DNA of 64,000 nt. Source: Marasmius tenuissimus. Its lineage: Eukaryota; Basidiomycota; Agaricomycetes; Agaricales; Marasmiaceae. Each line of letters opens with the position of its first letter. Position 1 is the first letter of the stretch. The position numbers and the translations under genes are program-made. Below, in pieces: positions 21,078 to 32,800 of the stretch. The stretch spans positions 3,038,001 to 3,102,000 of the forward strand of contig JAQOTA010000052.1 of the NCBI GenBank assembly GCA_029532415.1. The letters run 5' to 3'. Under the pieces are notes generated by a model. It made no database searches, had not been told where the DNA came from, and saw only the letters and a program-made list of their open reading frames with translations.

Positions 21078-23846
21078 CTAATAATGCTCACTTCCCCTAA
21101 CCCATCGTTCCTCCCAATTCTGTGCCCACCGTTCCCAAGGCAAGCCAAGAATTTGCACTTTTAAAGCTTCTCCTGCTTCAGCGAACTCGTCAGGGAAGGT
21201 CTATCAAGCAGGAAAATGGTCAATCCCGGTACAGGACCACAATAAACAGGAATCAGAGTACCAGCAAATTTGTACTCACCTCAATCCACCCGAGCATATT
21301 CTTCCTTCCTTTCTCCCCATCGTTAGAATGAACCCTCATCACTGAACAACCCTTCGCGAGCCCAAAAAATGTCTGGCAGAGCGAAAGCAGCTCTGTATTA
21401 ATACGGAAGTGATTCAGGAGTGATGACCGTATGAAGTTCTCGAAGGCAAAGTGAATGTAGAGTTCATAGTCATATCTCACAAATGCACCAGTCAATTTTT
21501 GGATAACCTCCTGAAAATGGGAGATATAAGCCTTGACGAGTTGCATACAACCTTCCTCGTACGCAAGGTGCCCTGGATGGCGCGACTCATTCCCTCCGGA
21601 CAGATCACAGTGGCAGTCTGTGAGGTAGAACTCGATGTCACCACGGGGCCTTGACCCATCCAACAGGCTGTAAGTAGGGTTTGGGCATCTTGTGGTATCT
21701 CGGAGAACCCAATACATGACATTGTTTTGCACAGACACACCCGGGGGGCATTCAAGGTGGAAACACTTGGGGTAGTCCTGGAGTTTGAGTACAAGTCCCC
21801 CCACAAGATCAGGTCTATCACTTTCGTTGTCCATCTCACGGCTGTAACCCTCGAACTCGCATTGGCCGTTGGCTTCAACAGCCTTACCATAGTCTCTGGT
21901 TTCCTTCTTGTCCACATTTTCACTAATCCTGGTAGCATTCTGGTTATGAAGAAGTATGAGCACAGGACCAGGTGCTACGAAGACCCAAACTCACATATTT
22001 TTGTACCCAGAGTACGAGCCCATTGAATACCTGATCCCAATCCTGCGTTTCCCGCAAACGAGATGCCAGATACGTTGATGCAAGGTCGACGTTCCACAGA
22101 TGTTCCAATAGATCTCGAGTTGGTGCGGGTATCGACAAACAAAAGGCATTCCATTTCAGAAAGAAGTCCCTGGTTTTAACGCCATAGAGTTGGTTAGATC
22201 TAAGAGTGCATATCAAAAGAAACATTCAGTATTGATGAGAGATCCAACAAAGGATAGATGACTTCGTACGTATAAGTCTGTACTCTGCTGGTCGTGAGGT
22301 TCTGGAACCATCGTCGCGCAATGGCAAGCTTCTGAGTGTCAGTGTTGATATGAAACTGACCTGACCTAGCCTGGTCGCGCAGGTATTCTGTGAATGAGGT
22401 ATGATGGAAACGGATCTTTTTCTCCGGTTTACTTGGAACGACCAGTACTGAGTGCATTGCTCGCAAGGTCAGAGGTAACTGTCCCGTGGAGAGTCCCAAC
22501 ACCAACTCAATGTGTGTCGATGACGTTTTCAGATGGCCGTCGAGAACAAGGAGAGCCGCGAGGATGTCGAGAACTTCCTCTTGGTCTGGATTGGCACTGA
22601 GTATGACCTCGTATAACGTGTCGAGTTGCTGATAGGGAGACGCTCTTGGTCGACGAGGCCGAATCTTTTCGAGGATGACGCGAAGCTGCTCTATTGGGTG
22701 CTTGAATCCTTCCATGATGAACTTGATCACGGTCACCGCAAAGATAAACTGACTGCACGTCCGCTCAACCAGGATCTCGAGGTCCCTCTCCGAGGGCCAG
22801 GGACAGGGGAATGGGATGTGTCCGAACTTCCGGCAGGTGGCTATCTCATGAAAGTGATGACGATAATACTTCCTGGTGTCTTCGCGGGCTGCAAGCGAAT
22901 CCCCCAAAACAATCCTTTTCGATAGCTGGAAGAGAGGGTTATCCTCGAAGGCTTCCTGGATCCATGATTCCGGACGACTGCAAATCAGGAATCGTAACGG
23001 GAAGTGGGGTGCTTGTCGGTACCCAGATTGGATGATGGAGAGAATCCGCAACTGGGTGTGTTCGTCGCTACACTCATCTAGCCCATCGATGACAACAATG
23101 TTCGGTACGACTGGAGAGCCTGGAAGGTCGGTGAAGAACCCCCACATGGATCGTTGTTTGCTCCACAACAGGGCGGGTTGGAGGATCAGCTCATGGAATT
23201 GGTCTTCTAGTCTGGCATCCAGAATCGTGGGATCTTCTGAGATCCTCTGTTCAATATGATTTCGCATGAGAGGTGTTATGGAGGTAAGGCCGTGTGCAAT
23301 GAAAGGCATGAGTGCAGAAGGATCGTTGCGCTTGGGGTCCGATCGAAAGAAAAAGAATGACGATGCAAGGCGACCCTCGATCTCGTAGGACTCAGCCACT
23401 GTCAGGGCAACTGCGGATTTCCCGACGCCGGCGGGACCTGAGAGCCAGCAGACAGGGCTGGTCTGGTCGTTGCTGGAGCCCCAGTCGTAGACTGACCTGA
23501 GAGCTTCTTCGCGTGTTCCTGGGAGACATTGACCTCGATCAAACTGATGCTCAGCTTTGTGAGATGCCCCGACACCAGCGATTGCGTTCAAGAGGCGTTC
23601 GCGTCTGGCTATATGACATGCTTAAGAACAGCTTGAGTCGAAGGAAGCAAGAAGTAACTCACAGTAACAGTTGGCATCTGTCGAGTAGAAATGATTTATA
23701 TCTCGACCTGCACTCTGGCCAATCTGTCCCACGTTGTGGATGCTCTGATATCCGCGATCGTTGATGTTCTGGTCTCGGCCATGGTTGGCATTCTGGTGTA
23801 ACCTGTTGTTGTTGTGATGCGAGCCCTCGTCAGGGACGTACTGCAT
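21078..23846 (-). CDS. NACHT-domain NTPase (fungal NOD-like receptor type)
   Basis: STAND-class P-loop NTPase of the kind that expanded in basidiomycetes; members are candidate self/non-self or stress receptors. Exons 23846-23663, 23608-22270, 22199-21995, 21939-21280 and 21200-21078 keep one frame, 836 aa. The N-terminal 60 residues are Asn/His/Gly-rich (HNNNRLHQNANHGRDQNIND, then AGRDINHF). Linker GVGASHKAEHQFDRGQCLPG; Walker A GPAGVGKSA (about 119-127); sensor stretch SSFFFFRSDPKRNDPSAL; Walker B NIVVIDGLDEC (about 231-241); CSRPES; a helical region with FHHTSFTEYLRDQ; C-terminal region PTRDLLEHLWNVDLA, YPKCFHLECPP, DCHCDLSGGNESRHPGHLAY and PWERWAQNWEERWV. No WD40 or ankyrin repeats follow. 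It looks intact although it lies inside the block that interrupted an F-box gene. An additional upstream exon is possible. Confidence 0.85.
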
Positions 23847-24290
23847 GTGTGCCGTCCTCGCTGTTCTGGTGTTCGTGGTGAAGGCGGGTGCACTCTTGAG
23901 ATGGTAGAACGTGATAAGCTCGGCTGGACCAAACGTGAACGACGAGCTAAAGGAGCGGGGGGAGGCAGCGAAACTTTCAAGGAGTTGAAATGGTCGTGGT
24001 CGAGTTAATGGTCGTGAAGGAAGTTGTTGGTCACAGGTTTGCGGCAGTGTGTCGGGCGACTGTCAATGATTTCCGACCAGCGAGAAGCAGGTGCCTACTT
24101 GAGCCTTGAGCGCTTGAGCATCTTGATGGTGGTGATGATTCTCGGAGTGCACTGGCTGGAAGTTTGATGAGGAGGGGTGAAGGAAAATTTCTCGGAAATT
24201 GAGTGTGTCGGGCCGGCACAAGTGGGGTGTAAAAGCCTGGGTTCTAAGTCGTAACGTCGAGCGCTTAGCCGCCTTAGCGGTGCCGGTGAC
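23847..24290. other. Intergenic upstream of the NACHT gene
   Basis: No coding signal seen on either strand. Contains the presumed promoter of the NACHT gene (minus). Confidence 0.4.
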
Positions 24291-24511
24291 TGCCCCTGAA
24301 CACAGCTTTGACTCGTTCTCCGTCACGGTCCATCTGGCATCACGTCGCGCTCATCAGCGCTCATCACCCTCATACTGTAACTCAATGGCAACAGTCATGA
24401 GTATCGTCGCATAAGATAAAGCTTTACAAAAATTTGCATCAATCTTTCTCTGAGCAACTCCTCGGTAGCCCCGGCTTTCCAGAAAATCTCAGAGAATGAG
24501 ATATTCTCTGA
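24291..24511 (+). pseudogene. 5-formyltetrahydrofolate cyclo-ligase-like, truncated copy c
   Basis: Matches the 5' flank and first part of copies a and b: GCGCTCATCA..., ATGAGTATCGTCGCA followed immediately by TAA, then FQKISEN-type sequence and CTCTGAGTA. Ends where the F-box gene resumes at 24512. It forms the right end of the inserted block, in the same orientation as copy a at the left end. Confidence 0.7.
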
Positions 24512-25502
24512 GTAATAGGCTCAGGCCATTCGTTCAAACAGGAGACTTTTACATCTCATTCTTGATTGGTCTCCGTACTGTAAATGGCCACAGGTGCCCT
24601 TGTTGCAGTTCTCCATTCTCTTCAGTCCTACGGCCCTTCCAACATTCCTACTTCTGCAAACTTTGCGCCTGACGCGATGAGAGTTCGACTTTGGGCACCC
24701 AAATGTAACTTCCTATCTGAGGCACCTGCGTTCCTTGGATATCACCGATTGCGAATGCCGGGAGGATTTGCTGTGGAAAATGCTCTCCGCTCACCGCGTA
24801 CTGTTGCCTCGGATTCGCGTCCAGACAATCAGCAGCGAGCTGTTCGACTATTTGGAGTCGATTTCTGGCTTAGAGGAACTTCTCCTCGTGTACTTCGAAC
24901 CTGAGGATCCCGTCCCATTCGAGGAGTTATCGAAACGACTCTTCCTTCATGTTATCCGCAGGCACCAACACACCCTTCAGGTGCTCTGTATTCAACCCAG
25001 TATGGAGAGTCTTGAATGGGCAATCTGTTACCATAACATGCATATCCTCAACTTCAAATGCAAGGGACTTACTCACCCGGTCAGCACCATTGGCCTTGGT
25101 TTCGAGTATGAGGACGAAAATGATTCGCATGAAGAGATAGATGTCCGACGTGAGGATGTGATGGTCAGTCTTGTTTCTTCCCGATGGAAATGGAGCATAA
25201 ACTGGATCGTACAGAAATGGTTGATTATCAATCTAACCTCAAATCACCCGAAGCTCAAATGCTTACGTCTGGCAGAACTTACAGACTATGATGCCTACGA
25301 TCTGGACATCGAACGACTGTTGACGTCCATCGAGATATCGCCGGAGGAGTCTGCAACTCCCCACTTCGAGGTTGAACCCATGATGGAATATCCCCTCCGA
25401 GCCCACGTCAGGTCGGATTATCTAGACTGGGATCGAAAGACCGAGACGGAATATTCGTACATCACCTTCTCAAAGGTTTTACCACACCCATGGTTAGTTT
25501 AA
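24512..25502 (+). pseudogene. Right half of the split F-box/LRR gene
   Basis: Continues from the point where 15915 stops: SQAIRSN-like bases, then LRSLDITDCECREDLLWKML, GLEELLLVYFEPEDP, HQHTLQVLCIQPSMESLEWA, GLTHPVSTIGLGFEYEDEND, and an exon-4-like end (LTSNHPKLKCLRLAELTDYD). It has an in-frame TGA at 24678-24680, where the relative has TGG (ARW). From there the frame is open to 25502. Splicing near 25160-25220 may or may not still occur because the intron is also open. Confidence 0.8.
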
Positions 25503-25799
25503 AGTTAATGCTGTAGTCAGTGTATAATACTACCAGGCTACGACCGAAGTGGTGAGCCCAGGGGTGTCGGTAAAAATAGAATACAACATTATTACTGGCA
25601 CGGATTGACTAGGACTTCCTCGGATTCTTTGTATAGTAGAGGGCGCAACCCACTGTTCTCTTCCTCGGATGGTTGACGTCGCAAACATCGGAAGGGCCCA
25701 ATCTTTAACGCTCACGGTGTTCGACGTGACTGAGAAGTTCTATGGACAATTCGCCAAAATAATGAACCGAGGGCCCGGGCGAACACGACCCATATGATG

Positions 25800-26174
25800 A
25801 TCATGAAAGACGTGAAAAAGTGATGGTCAGTACCGGTTCCTCTACTTTTCCCGACAGACTTGGAGGCTAGTAAATCCGAGCCCCTAGGAAACGTTGATTT
25901 TCAACCTAACCTCGAATTACCCGAAGCTCGAGTGCTTGACCCTTGCAGTACTCTCAGCTCCGACTACGATGACTATTGTCTCGATGTTGATGTTTTGTTG
26001 ACGTCCATCGTGATGCCAACAGGGGAGACTATGATTCCCCATTTCGAGGTTCACATCAAGGACTCGATCTATCGAACCCAGATCGAGATGGAGTTTTTGC
26101 CGCCACGCGACTGGCCCCGGAGGGACGAGCCAGAGGTTTCGGAGGCCTATATCGCCATCCGAAAAGTTGCATGA
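25800..26174 (+). pseudogene. 3' fragment of another F-box/LRR copy
   Basis: Begins with a piece matching the end of exon 3 (YDDHERREKVM), a GTCAGT donor, then an exon-4-like stretch. The frame shifts within it: bases for LNLTSNYPKLECLTLAVL are in one frame, and DYDDYCLDVDVLLTSI to IAIRKVA in another. No upstream part is present. Confidence 0.7.
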
Positions 26175-26332
26175 TGCCCTTTCAACGGGGGGAACACCAG
26201 TGCAGCAACGAAAAGAAGACGATTAGTTAGCATCGTGGCTACTGTCACATAATATTACTAGGCTACTGTCCAGAGTGGAGGATCCAGCGCAGGCGAAAAC
26301 AGAATACAATACTAAACATCACTGACTAGACC

Positions 26333-27971
26333 TCAGATCGTTTGTAAACGCAACCCGATCTCTTCCTCAACAGCCCAAGGGGTATACCACATCGTAGACA
26401 CCGGAAGCGCCACAATCTTCAATGCCGACTCCGGGGTTCGAGGTGATCGTGAAAGTCTTGTGCTCGCCAACGTATCCGCGAGGTAAGGTCGGCGTGCGAT
26501 GTTCGAGTTGAGGTGTAGTGTCCGGAGGAACGGGAGATCCAATGCGAGTTCAACGAGCGAGTTCTGTAAAGTAAACCAACGTCAGGATTCGAGACGTATG
26601 ATAGTCATACGTTGGGAACGCACCATAAGTTGACGACTCTCAGAAACCGGGTGGTCTTCCAGCATACTCGGCGCTATTTCTAGTACTTCTAAACGCCTCA
26701 GCGCCTTGAGAGTTTCGACATTCCATAGTCCGACACCCCATTCACATGCATCTGGGAATGGTTGCACGCGCAACGTTTGTAGGGTCCTGTTATGGCGCGG
26801 AAGGACACGCTCGAAGAACCTTCGTGAAATAGTCCGGGACTCCTCCGTATCGGGCCCCGGAGCAAGTTGGTGATTGAAAACCAACGTTTCGAGGGTGGAG
26901 AATGAGTTGAGATATTCCAGGAGCTCTTCATTTAGTTGGCAAGTATGCAGGTGGCGGAGGGATATGCCGTGGTCTTTGAAAGCGGTCCATAATTCCGGCT
27001 CGACGACAATACCGGAGTGTAGCTCCAGCCGCTCAAGGGATTGTAAGTGGGGTATTATGCCGGAATTACACTCGAGTGACCATCCGTTGAGGATAAGTGT
27101 CTGGAGGCGAAGAGTATGAGGGTACGGTCGACTGTGGAAGAGATCCGAGAAACAAAAAGGTCGTGTCAAGTCATCCAGAATTAGTTCCAGATGGGATATT
27201 TTTGGGTTACGAGCTAGGAGATCCGACAGAGAGCCGAGGTAGTTGTCCTCCGGAGCTGCGACTCTGAAGCTTCCGTTGATCACTAGCTTTTGTAGGTGTC
27301 CGTTTCCGAGCTTGTCCAGGGGAATTGAGTGGTTCAATGGTGGGCGAATATAGGTTACGAGAAACTCGGAGACAAGTGGGAGGGTCGCAAGGGTATCCAT
27401 GACCTTCCGTTCTGTGAAAGTTGATTGCGGGGTATGGATGAGACCGATTCGGCACCTTGCAAGCAGAGGTATTGAATTGTGGGGACCGGAGAAACTAAAA
27501 ATAAAACACACTTTACACGCCTGATATTCCTCAATGCTCGTAAAGCTGAGGTCAGTAGGCCGTAGTCCACGATATCTGTGAGGTGGGTTTCTCCGATTTC
27601 ATGACAGGAGCACTGGTGGTAAGACGCCCTGGCTATTACTTTGATATTCTTTATCCAGCGTGTCGCCCCGGGACTGCATGTTCCATCTTTGAAGGCCTCG
27701 AGCATCCGAATGGTCCTTTCGCATAGCCGGTTAGGTTGCTCGAGGAACAACAACACACTCCTCGTCTCCCATAAGACACGTTCCGTAACGGCGTTGACCC
27801 TTCGACACGTCAACCGCAAGTTTTTCGCGTCATTCCCTTTGCGAGAGTCCGAACACTGTTTTCTCGTTAGGCCAAAGCTCGAAGAGCACAAGCACAACGT
27901 ACATGGAAAGCAATCTCTTCCAAAGTCTCGTTGGGGAGGCTAAACAGGGGCGAAAACATTGTTGACGACAT
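26333..27971 (-). CDS. F-box-like / leucine-rich-repeat protein (minus-strand member)
   Basis: Exons 27971-27903, 27855-27512, 27455-26624 and 26563-26333 are in frame, 491 aa. Exon 1 encodes FSLPNETLEEIAFH (F-box start); exon 2 CSDSRKGNDAKNLRLTCRRV and TERVLWETRS. Exon 3 has LRR-like units (LPLVSEFLVTYI, GHLQKLVINGS, ISHLELIL, LQTLILNGW, LERLELHS, LETLVFNHQ, LEVLEIAPS), and exon 4 LVELALDLPFLRTLHLNSN. Intron positions match those of the genes at 7378 and 13522, but the sequence is far more diverged and the gene is inverted relative to them. Likely ubiquitin-ligase receptor; substrate unknown. Confidence 0.8.
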
Positions 27972-28848
27972 GAGCATTGGCAAACAATCACCTGAGCGGT
28001 ACTTAACGACCTCGCTTCGGAAAATGCCGAGGTTGAGGTTTGCAAGTTCCGTGCCATGTAATTACGCACCCCTCTTTCGGATCTCGTACATGCATTACAG
28101 TGGAAATGATTCAAATGAATGATGGATTCTCGGTATGCACAGGAATATGACGAAAGAGGTCTTCATTTTGCGCGATTTTGCGGTTGGAAGGTGTCGAAAG
28201 TCGAGGTCGATGATGGCGACGCTTCGCGACAGAAGCTCTCGGTTTTGACACATGTATTCCACATCTACTTTTGCAGATCAAATCATTGATAGTGGTCTCC
28301 CATAGTTTTGTGGGGGAGGGGTATGTAGTCCGGGGTGTAAGAAAGACGGGATTTCATAGACGCGGGAGGCGAGTCTGCCTCAAGTATGGGGCGCGTTTCT
28401 TTTGTAAATGCATTGAAATGCGGGAACTCGTGGGACCAGCCAGCTGGCAGTTGACAAGGGAATGGGAAAGGCTGGACCTCGAGGACTGCCTTTCATACGG
28501 CGCCGCTGGAATCATTGATGTAATTTACCAGGGTGGCCAAGTTCGAACATTCCCGAGTATTCTTGGAGATCGGCAGGGCCCAGGGGTTCACTGTAGGAAT
28601 GAAAATGCCGGTGCAGAACTCTTCGACGTGGGAGGTGGATAGTCTATAGCAATCACTCTAACCCCCAGCGGTCAATAAAGTGCTTTGGCAACCTACCAGG
28701 TGCCCGGTGTTACTTAGTGGGAACTAGACCCTATGCAGGGCTGTACGATCTCCCGAGTGTCGAAACTGGTCTATCCTAGTCCATTACGGCCGGGGGGTCT
28801 TGCTCGGGTTTGGTCTTGCTTAATGGACCAAATGATGATGGTTGTGGC
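27972..28848. other. Intergenic, no supported gene
   Basis: An open frame at 28271-28642 (plus, 123 codons) has no recognisable domain or splice context and is not accepted as a gene. Confidence 0.45.
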
Positions 28849-28853
28849 AAAAA
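28849..28853 (-). terminator. RNA polymerase III T-run terminator
   Basis: Five T in a row on the minus strand, 17 nt after the tRNA 3' end, as expected for pol III termination. Confidence 0.6.
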
Positions 28854-28870
28854 GTTGGTAAACCAGCTGT

Positions 28871-28964
28871 CGACGCCAGCAGGATTTGAACCTGCGCCCT
28901 CAAAGAGGAACAGATATCAACTTGAGATTCGAATCTGTCGCCGTAACCACTTGGCTATAGCGCC
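28871..28964 (-). tRNA. tRNA-Ser (anticodon CGA) with 12-nt intron
   Basis: Class II tRNA. The acceptor strands GGCGCTA and TGGCGTC pair with two G-T wobbles, discriminator G. The D arm is GCC/GGC around AAGTGGTTAC; the anticodon stem is ACAGA/TCTGT with loop TTCGAA...A. An intron of about 12 nt (TCTCAAGTTGAT) sits at the usual place one base after the anticodon. Long variable arm CCTC-TTT-GAGG; T arm GCAGG-TTCAAAT-CCTGC. Confidence 0.93.
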
Positions 28965-29195
28965 TTGATAATCATGGAAAAGGCCAGCTACATGGGGAAA
29001 GGTGCTTAGGCCTTGGTGGATTGCGGCGAGCGCCTGTTTTCCTGGAATTTGGAAACTCGTGAGCACCAGGGAAATGGAATGAATTAGGATTGTTGGGGAT
29101 CTCTTGTCGCTCGTCATCGCGACCGTATGATGTCGATCTTGATGGAAACTGTGGTTCACGCCCACCGGTACCCGTGCTAAGCATTACCGTCAGCA

Positions 29196-29516
29196 TCAGG
29201 TGAGAAGATATTGCTCCTTATTGCTCACGAAGGTGACCATGGGATAGCTTTCGCTGTCAAAGACAAGCACGAGGATTTGCCAGGTAGAGCGTTGATCGGT
29301 TTGATCTATATGGTGGCCACTACATAGTTGTAACTTGGCTACAACGTCTACGTAGTGGCCAGAATGGGAATCATGATTCACGAGATACAGGCTCAGTGAC
29401 GTGTACACTGAGCACGCTGCGTTGGAGAAGAATAAGGAGCCTGCAGGGAGGGCGACACCGAGGATGGTGCTCACTGTCATAACATTGACAGGAATAATTT
29501 CACCGAAGTCCGACAT
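29196..29516 (-). CDS. Small hypothetical protein
   Basis: A 106-residue open frame beginning MSDFGEIIPVNVMTVSTILG with alternating hydrophobic segments (GVALPAGSLFFSNAACSVYT, then WQILVLVFDSESYPMVTFVS). The composition looks protein-like but no family is recognised. The open frame extends upstream to 29702; the ATG at 29516 was chosen because upstream codons look non-coding. It could be an exon of a larger gene. Confidence 0.35.
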   Translation of the reverse strand: MSDFGEIIPVNVMTVSTILGVALPAGSLFFSNAACSVYTSLSLYLVNHDSHSGHYVDVVAKLQLCSGHHIDQTDQRSTWQILVLVFDSESYPMVTFVSNKEQYLLT

Positions 29517-29845
29517 AACAACCAGCTGTGCCGGTGGCGCCTGCAGGCAGGCTGAGGAAGAGGGGCTGGGAGGCTCCGATTGGCGTGGCAGTGAAAAAAT
29601 TAGGATGATGCAGTATTTCCTTTTCTGGATGAATGGCCACGTGCTAAGCTTCGCTTGGGTTGCCGTTACAGCGTGCAACTCCTGCGATCCCTTCTCCCAC
29701 AACCTCCAACCTGGAGACCCCCCAAATCAGTACCGGCCGTGGCCCAGATAACTAGCTCGTCGTTGAGGTCGACGAGGAACACGTAGTGAGTGTCGCTCGT
29801 CGTCGTCCTCCTCCACGAGGAACAATGAATTAACCGACAAATAGG

Positions 29846-32800
29846 ATGCCGCTCCGTACATTCTTTTCCAAGAAAACCTCGTCCTCGTCGTCTACGCCCG
29901 CCACTGGCCAATCCTTTGCCACGAAATCCCAGAGCTCTCTTCATTTGTACTCTTCATTGACGCCAGAATCACCAACTTCAGCTGAGTATGTCGATGTCGC
30001 CAGTGCTCTTGCCAACGTTCCTTCATCGCCCAATGGGAGAAGCTCCTTACACCCGAATCATGCCTACCAAGCCCAATCATCTGTCTCGCCGAAGAAAAAC
30101 AGCTCGGTCTACCCATCTATAGCGAACAGTCCGGCATCCACGGCCTCAGCATCGAGTGGCAGGTTGCGGTTGTTTGGAAGAAAGAAGGGACGTTCTACCC
30201 AGTCTGTGAAATCTACAGAAGAAGATTCCTCATCGCCTTTGCCTCTACCACCATCTCTACCGCGTCCATCATTTGCTGGGGCACTTTCGGATACTGAAAT
30301 CCCGCTTGTACCGCCGAAGCTCGGAATGGCACTGGGCGGTGGTGCGTCAACGCGGTCCTTACCCAATACTAACCCCGGACGGCCAGAATTGAGAGCTCTC
30401 AATACGGTTCCAACGCCAAAACCTCTGCCATTACTCGATGATGCGGATTTGACAGTGTCTCCAATATCAATAGTGACGGAACCTACCAACATTTCTCACG
30501 GCTTAGAGCGCGAGAAGGAAAAGAAGAAGTCTCTATTCTCATGGTCAAAAACCGAGTCGAAAGCGTCAGGAGAAAAGACTAAGAAAGGCGGAGTCAAAGG
30601 GAAAGAGCGGGACGATAGCAGCGGTCTTACAGCAGAGGAGAGCTTCAACCTCAAATCATTCCGACATGTCCAACCTTCACCTTCGCCGTCTCGTTCACCT
30701 GTCAACTCCCCTGGTGCAAGCCCCAATCCATCTTTCAACTCGCCTTATCCAAACGCACAATCATTTTACTCAGTCTCACAGACCTCTCAACCCCATCTTG
30801 GAAGTCCTAATGCTTCCACATCTCTCGCACCTCCGCCCCCTCTCAATCATCCCACTGCCCGACCACGGAATGGGTCCAGTGACTCACAAGCGCAACGTAT
30901 CAGCGTTGCCGCGTTTCGAGAAGCCCAGGCTCGACGAAGCATGGCTGGCTCACCTGTATTCGACGGGAGAGTGAGTCCAGGCCCTGGAGTGGCACCGGGT
31001 ATGAAATCGAGGAGCCAACTCAATCTCAACTCAAGGAGAATCTCTCAGACGTTCACTAGTGAAGACGAAAGTAGTGAGGAGGAGGAGGAAGAGGACGACT
31101 CCGATGATGACGGTCCTCGATTGAGTCGGAAGAGGACAGTAACTAACAGAACTTATTCCGGGGCTAGGAGTGAGAGCGGACATGGGGCAATGAGCCAAAG
31201 AAGCCAGCCTACAAGGGGGAAGACGAAAAGTGAACTTGGTCACGGAAGCAGCTATGCCGGTGAGTTTACCTACTACCTTGCTTTACTTTCTGTATTGTTC
31301 GCCTTCGCTCTCCTAGTACCACATGTTCGTGCTCGCATTGACCACTACCCACGCATGCTTCTATCCCTGTCAAACATTCCTTATTGGGTTTGATTGATCT
31401 GATATTTTCTTCAGCTCCATCGGTTCAGCGACCAAACCCCGCCATTCCCCTGCCTTCCCAAGCACCACAAAGAGCGCAAGGTGAGCTCTCATTCTTCTAT
31501 TCTTACAGCTTCCTCTGCTATAAAAAACAACGGGGGATTCCTTGTCATGGACCAATGGTATGAAGAGATAGGAAAACGGGCCATTTTCCGTCTTTTGCCT
31601 TCGATTCCTCATGTCGCGTCGGTAGACATCTTTCCTGCGTGATATCCGGAAGAGAACGATGGGCATCGTACCGCCTTCCGCGTTCCTGGCTGCGCTAACG
31701 TGCACCCTCGTTTTCCTCTTTTAAACTTGGTCCCGCTCCCGAGGTTTACTGAGTTCTAACGAAATTACTTGATCCCACCATCCGCAGCAGCGAACGACTC
31801 CGATTCCGACGAAGACAATACACCTCTCGGGAGCCTTCTCCCACCACGTCGACCAGGCAGTGCGCTATCTTCAAGATCGAATTCATCCCTGAACGGACGG
31901 GTACCCCCTTCGTCTTTTACACCACCACCTCAAGAAAGAACTAGGACTATGTCTACCCTCTCCTCGTACAACCCAACCCCATCCAACCTCCAGTCGTCGA
32001 ACGCCCCCCCATTACCTTCATCCTACTCTGCATCTGGTCACTCAGAAGACTCTTCAACGACCTCACGTCCAGCGCCGCTAATAGATATCAACAAACTCAC
32101 CGGGCCTAATAGGGCACCATTACAGAGCGGAGCCAAAGATACACGTCCGAGTCCCACGAAGTCTAAAGCTGGATTCACAGGCGGGGATACTTTACTCTCG
32201 GGGGGAAATGGCCGAAAACGGACGCGTAGTCCTGAGAAACGACAGGGAGCGACGTCACCGACCATGTCGATGTATAGCACGACCGCGCCTGCGAACAAGA
32301 AGTTCGTGTCCCCTCCCAGCTCGCCGCGTGGGAGCGTGTTCAGTCTTGGTGCTTCATCGGCTATCGGAGGAGGAGGGAAGCCTGTCGCGAAGAGGCAGGA
32401 GACGGTTATGAGTGATGCGTCATCTGTTGGGAGCGGTAGCGCCGCCAGTGGAGGCGGAGGTGGGCAAAGGAGGGATAGAATTTCGGAGAGGTTGAAGGGC
32501 GTTGTGCAAGGAAAAATGACCGGTGCCCCGTCGCCTGTTTCTACGTCCGCTCCACCTCTGCCTGTTCCAGCGAAGGTTCCTACATCTCAGTCGTCAAGGT
32601 CGCATCTCCGTTCTCCTGCCGCTTTTGATGACAGTGACAGTGATGAAGATGAGGAAGAAGAGGAGGAAGATGAGAGTGATGATGATGCACGGTATGGGGC
32701 TGCTGATGGTACAATCAAAGGGCGCCAGCAACAGGCTGTACGAGCGGCCTCATCACCCTCTCTACCTGCTGCACCAGCGGCTCGAAAGTTCTCACCATCA

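Noticed and set aside
28271..28642. 123-codon plus-strand open frame
   Set aside because: No domain, no splice partners, composition unlike the neighbouring proteins; probably chance.
29846..31393. Continuous 515-codon open frame as a complete gene
   Set aside because: The frame after 31259 runs into an intron with a GTGAGT donor; splicing to 31415 and 31788 joins it with the large downstream exon in the same frame.
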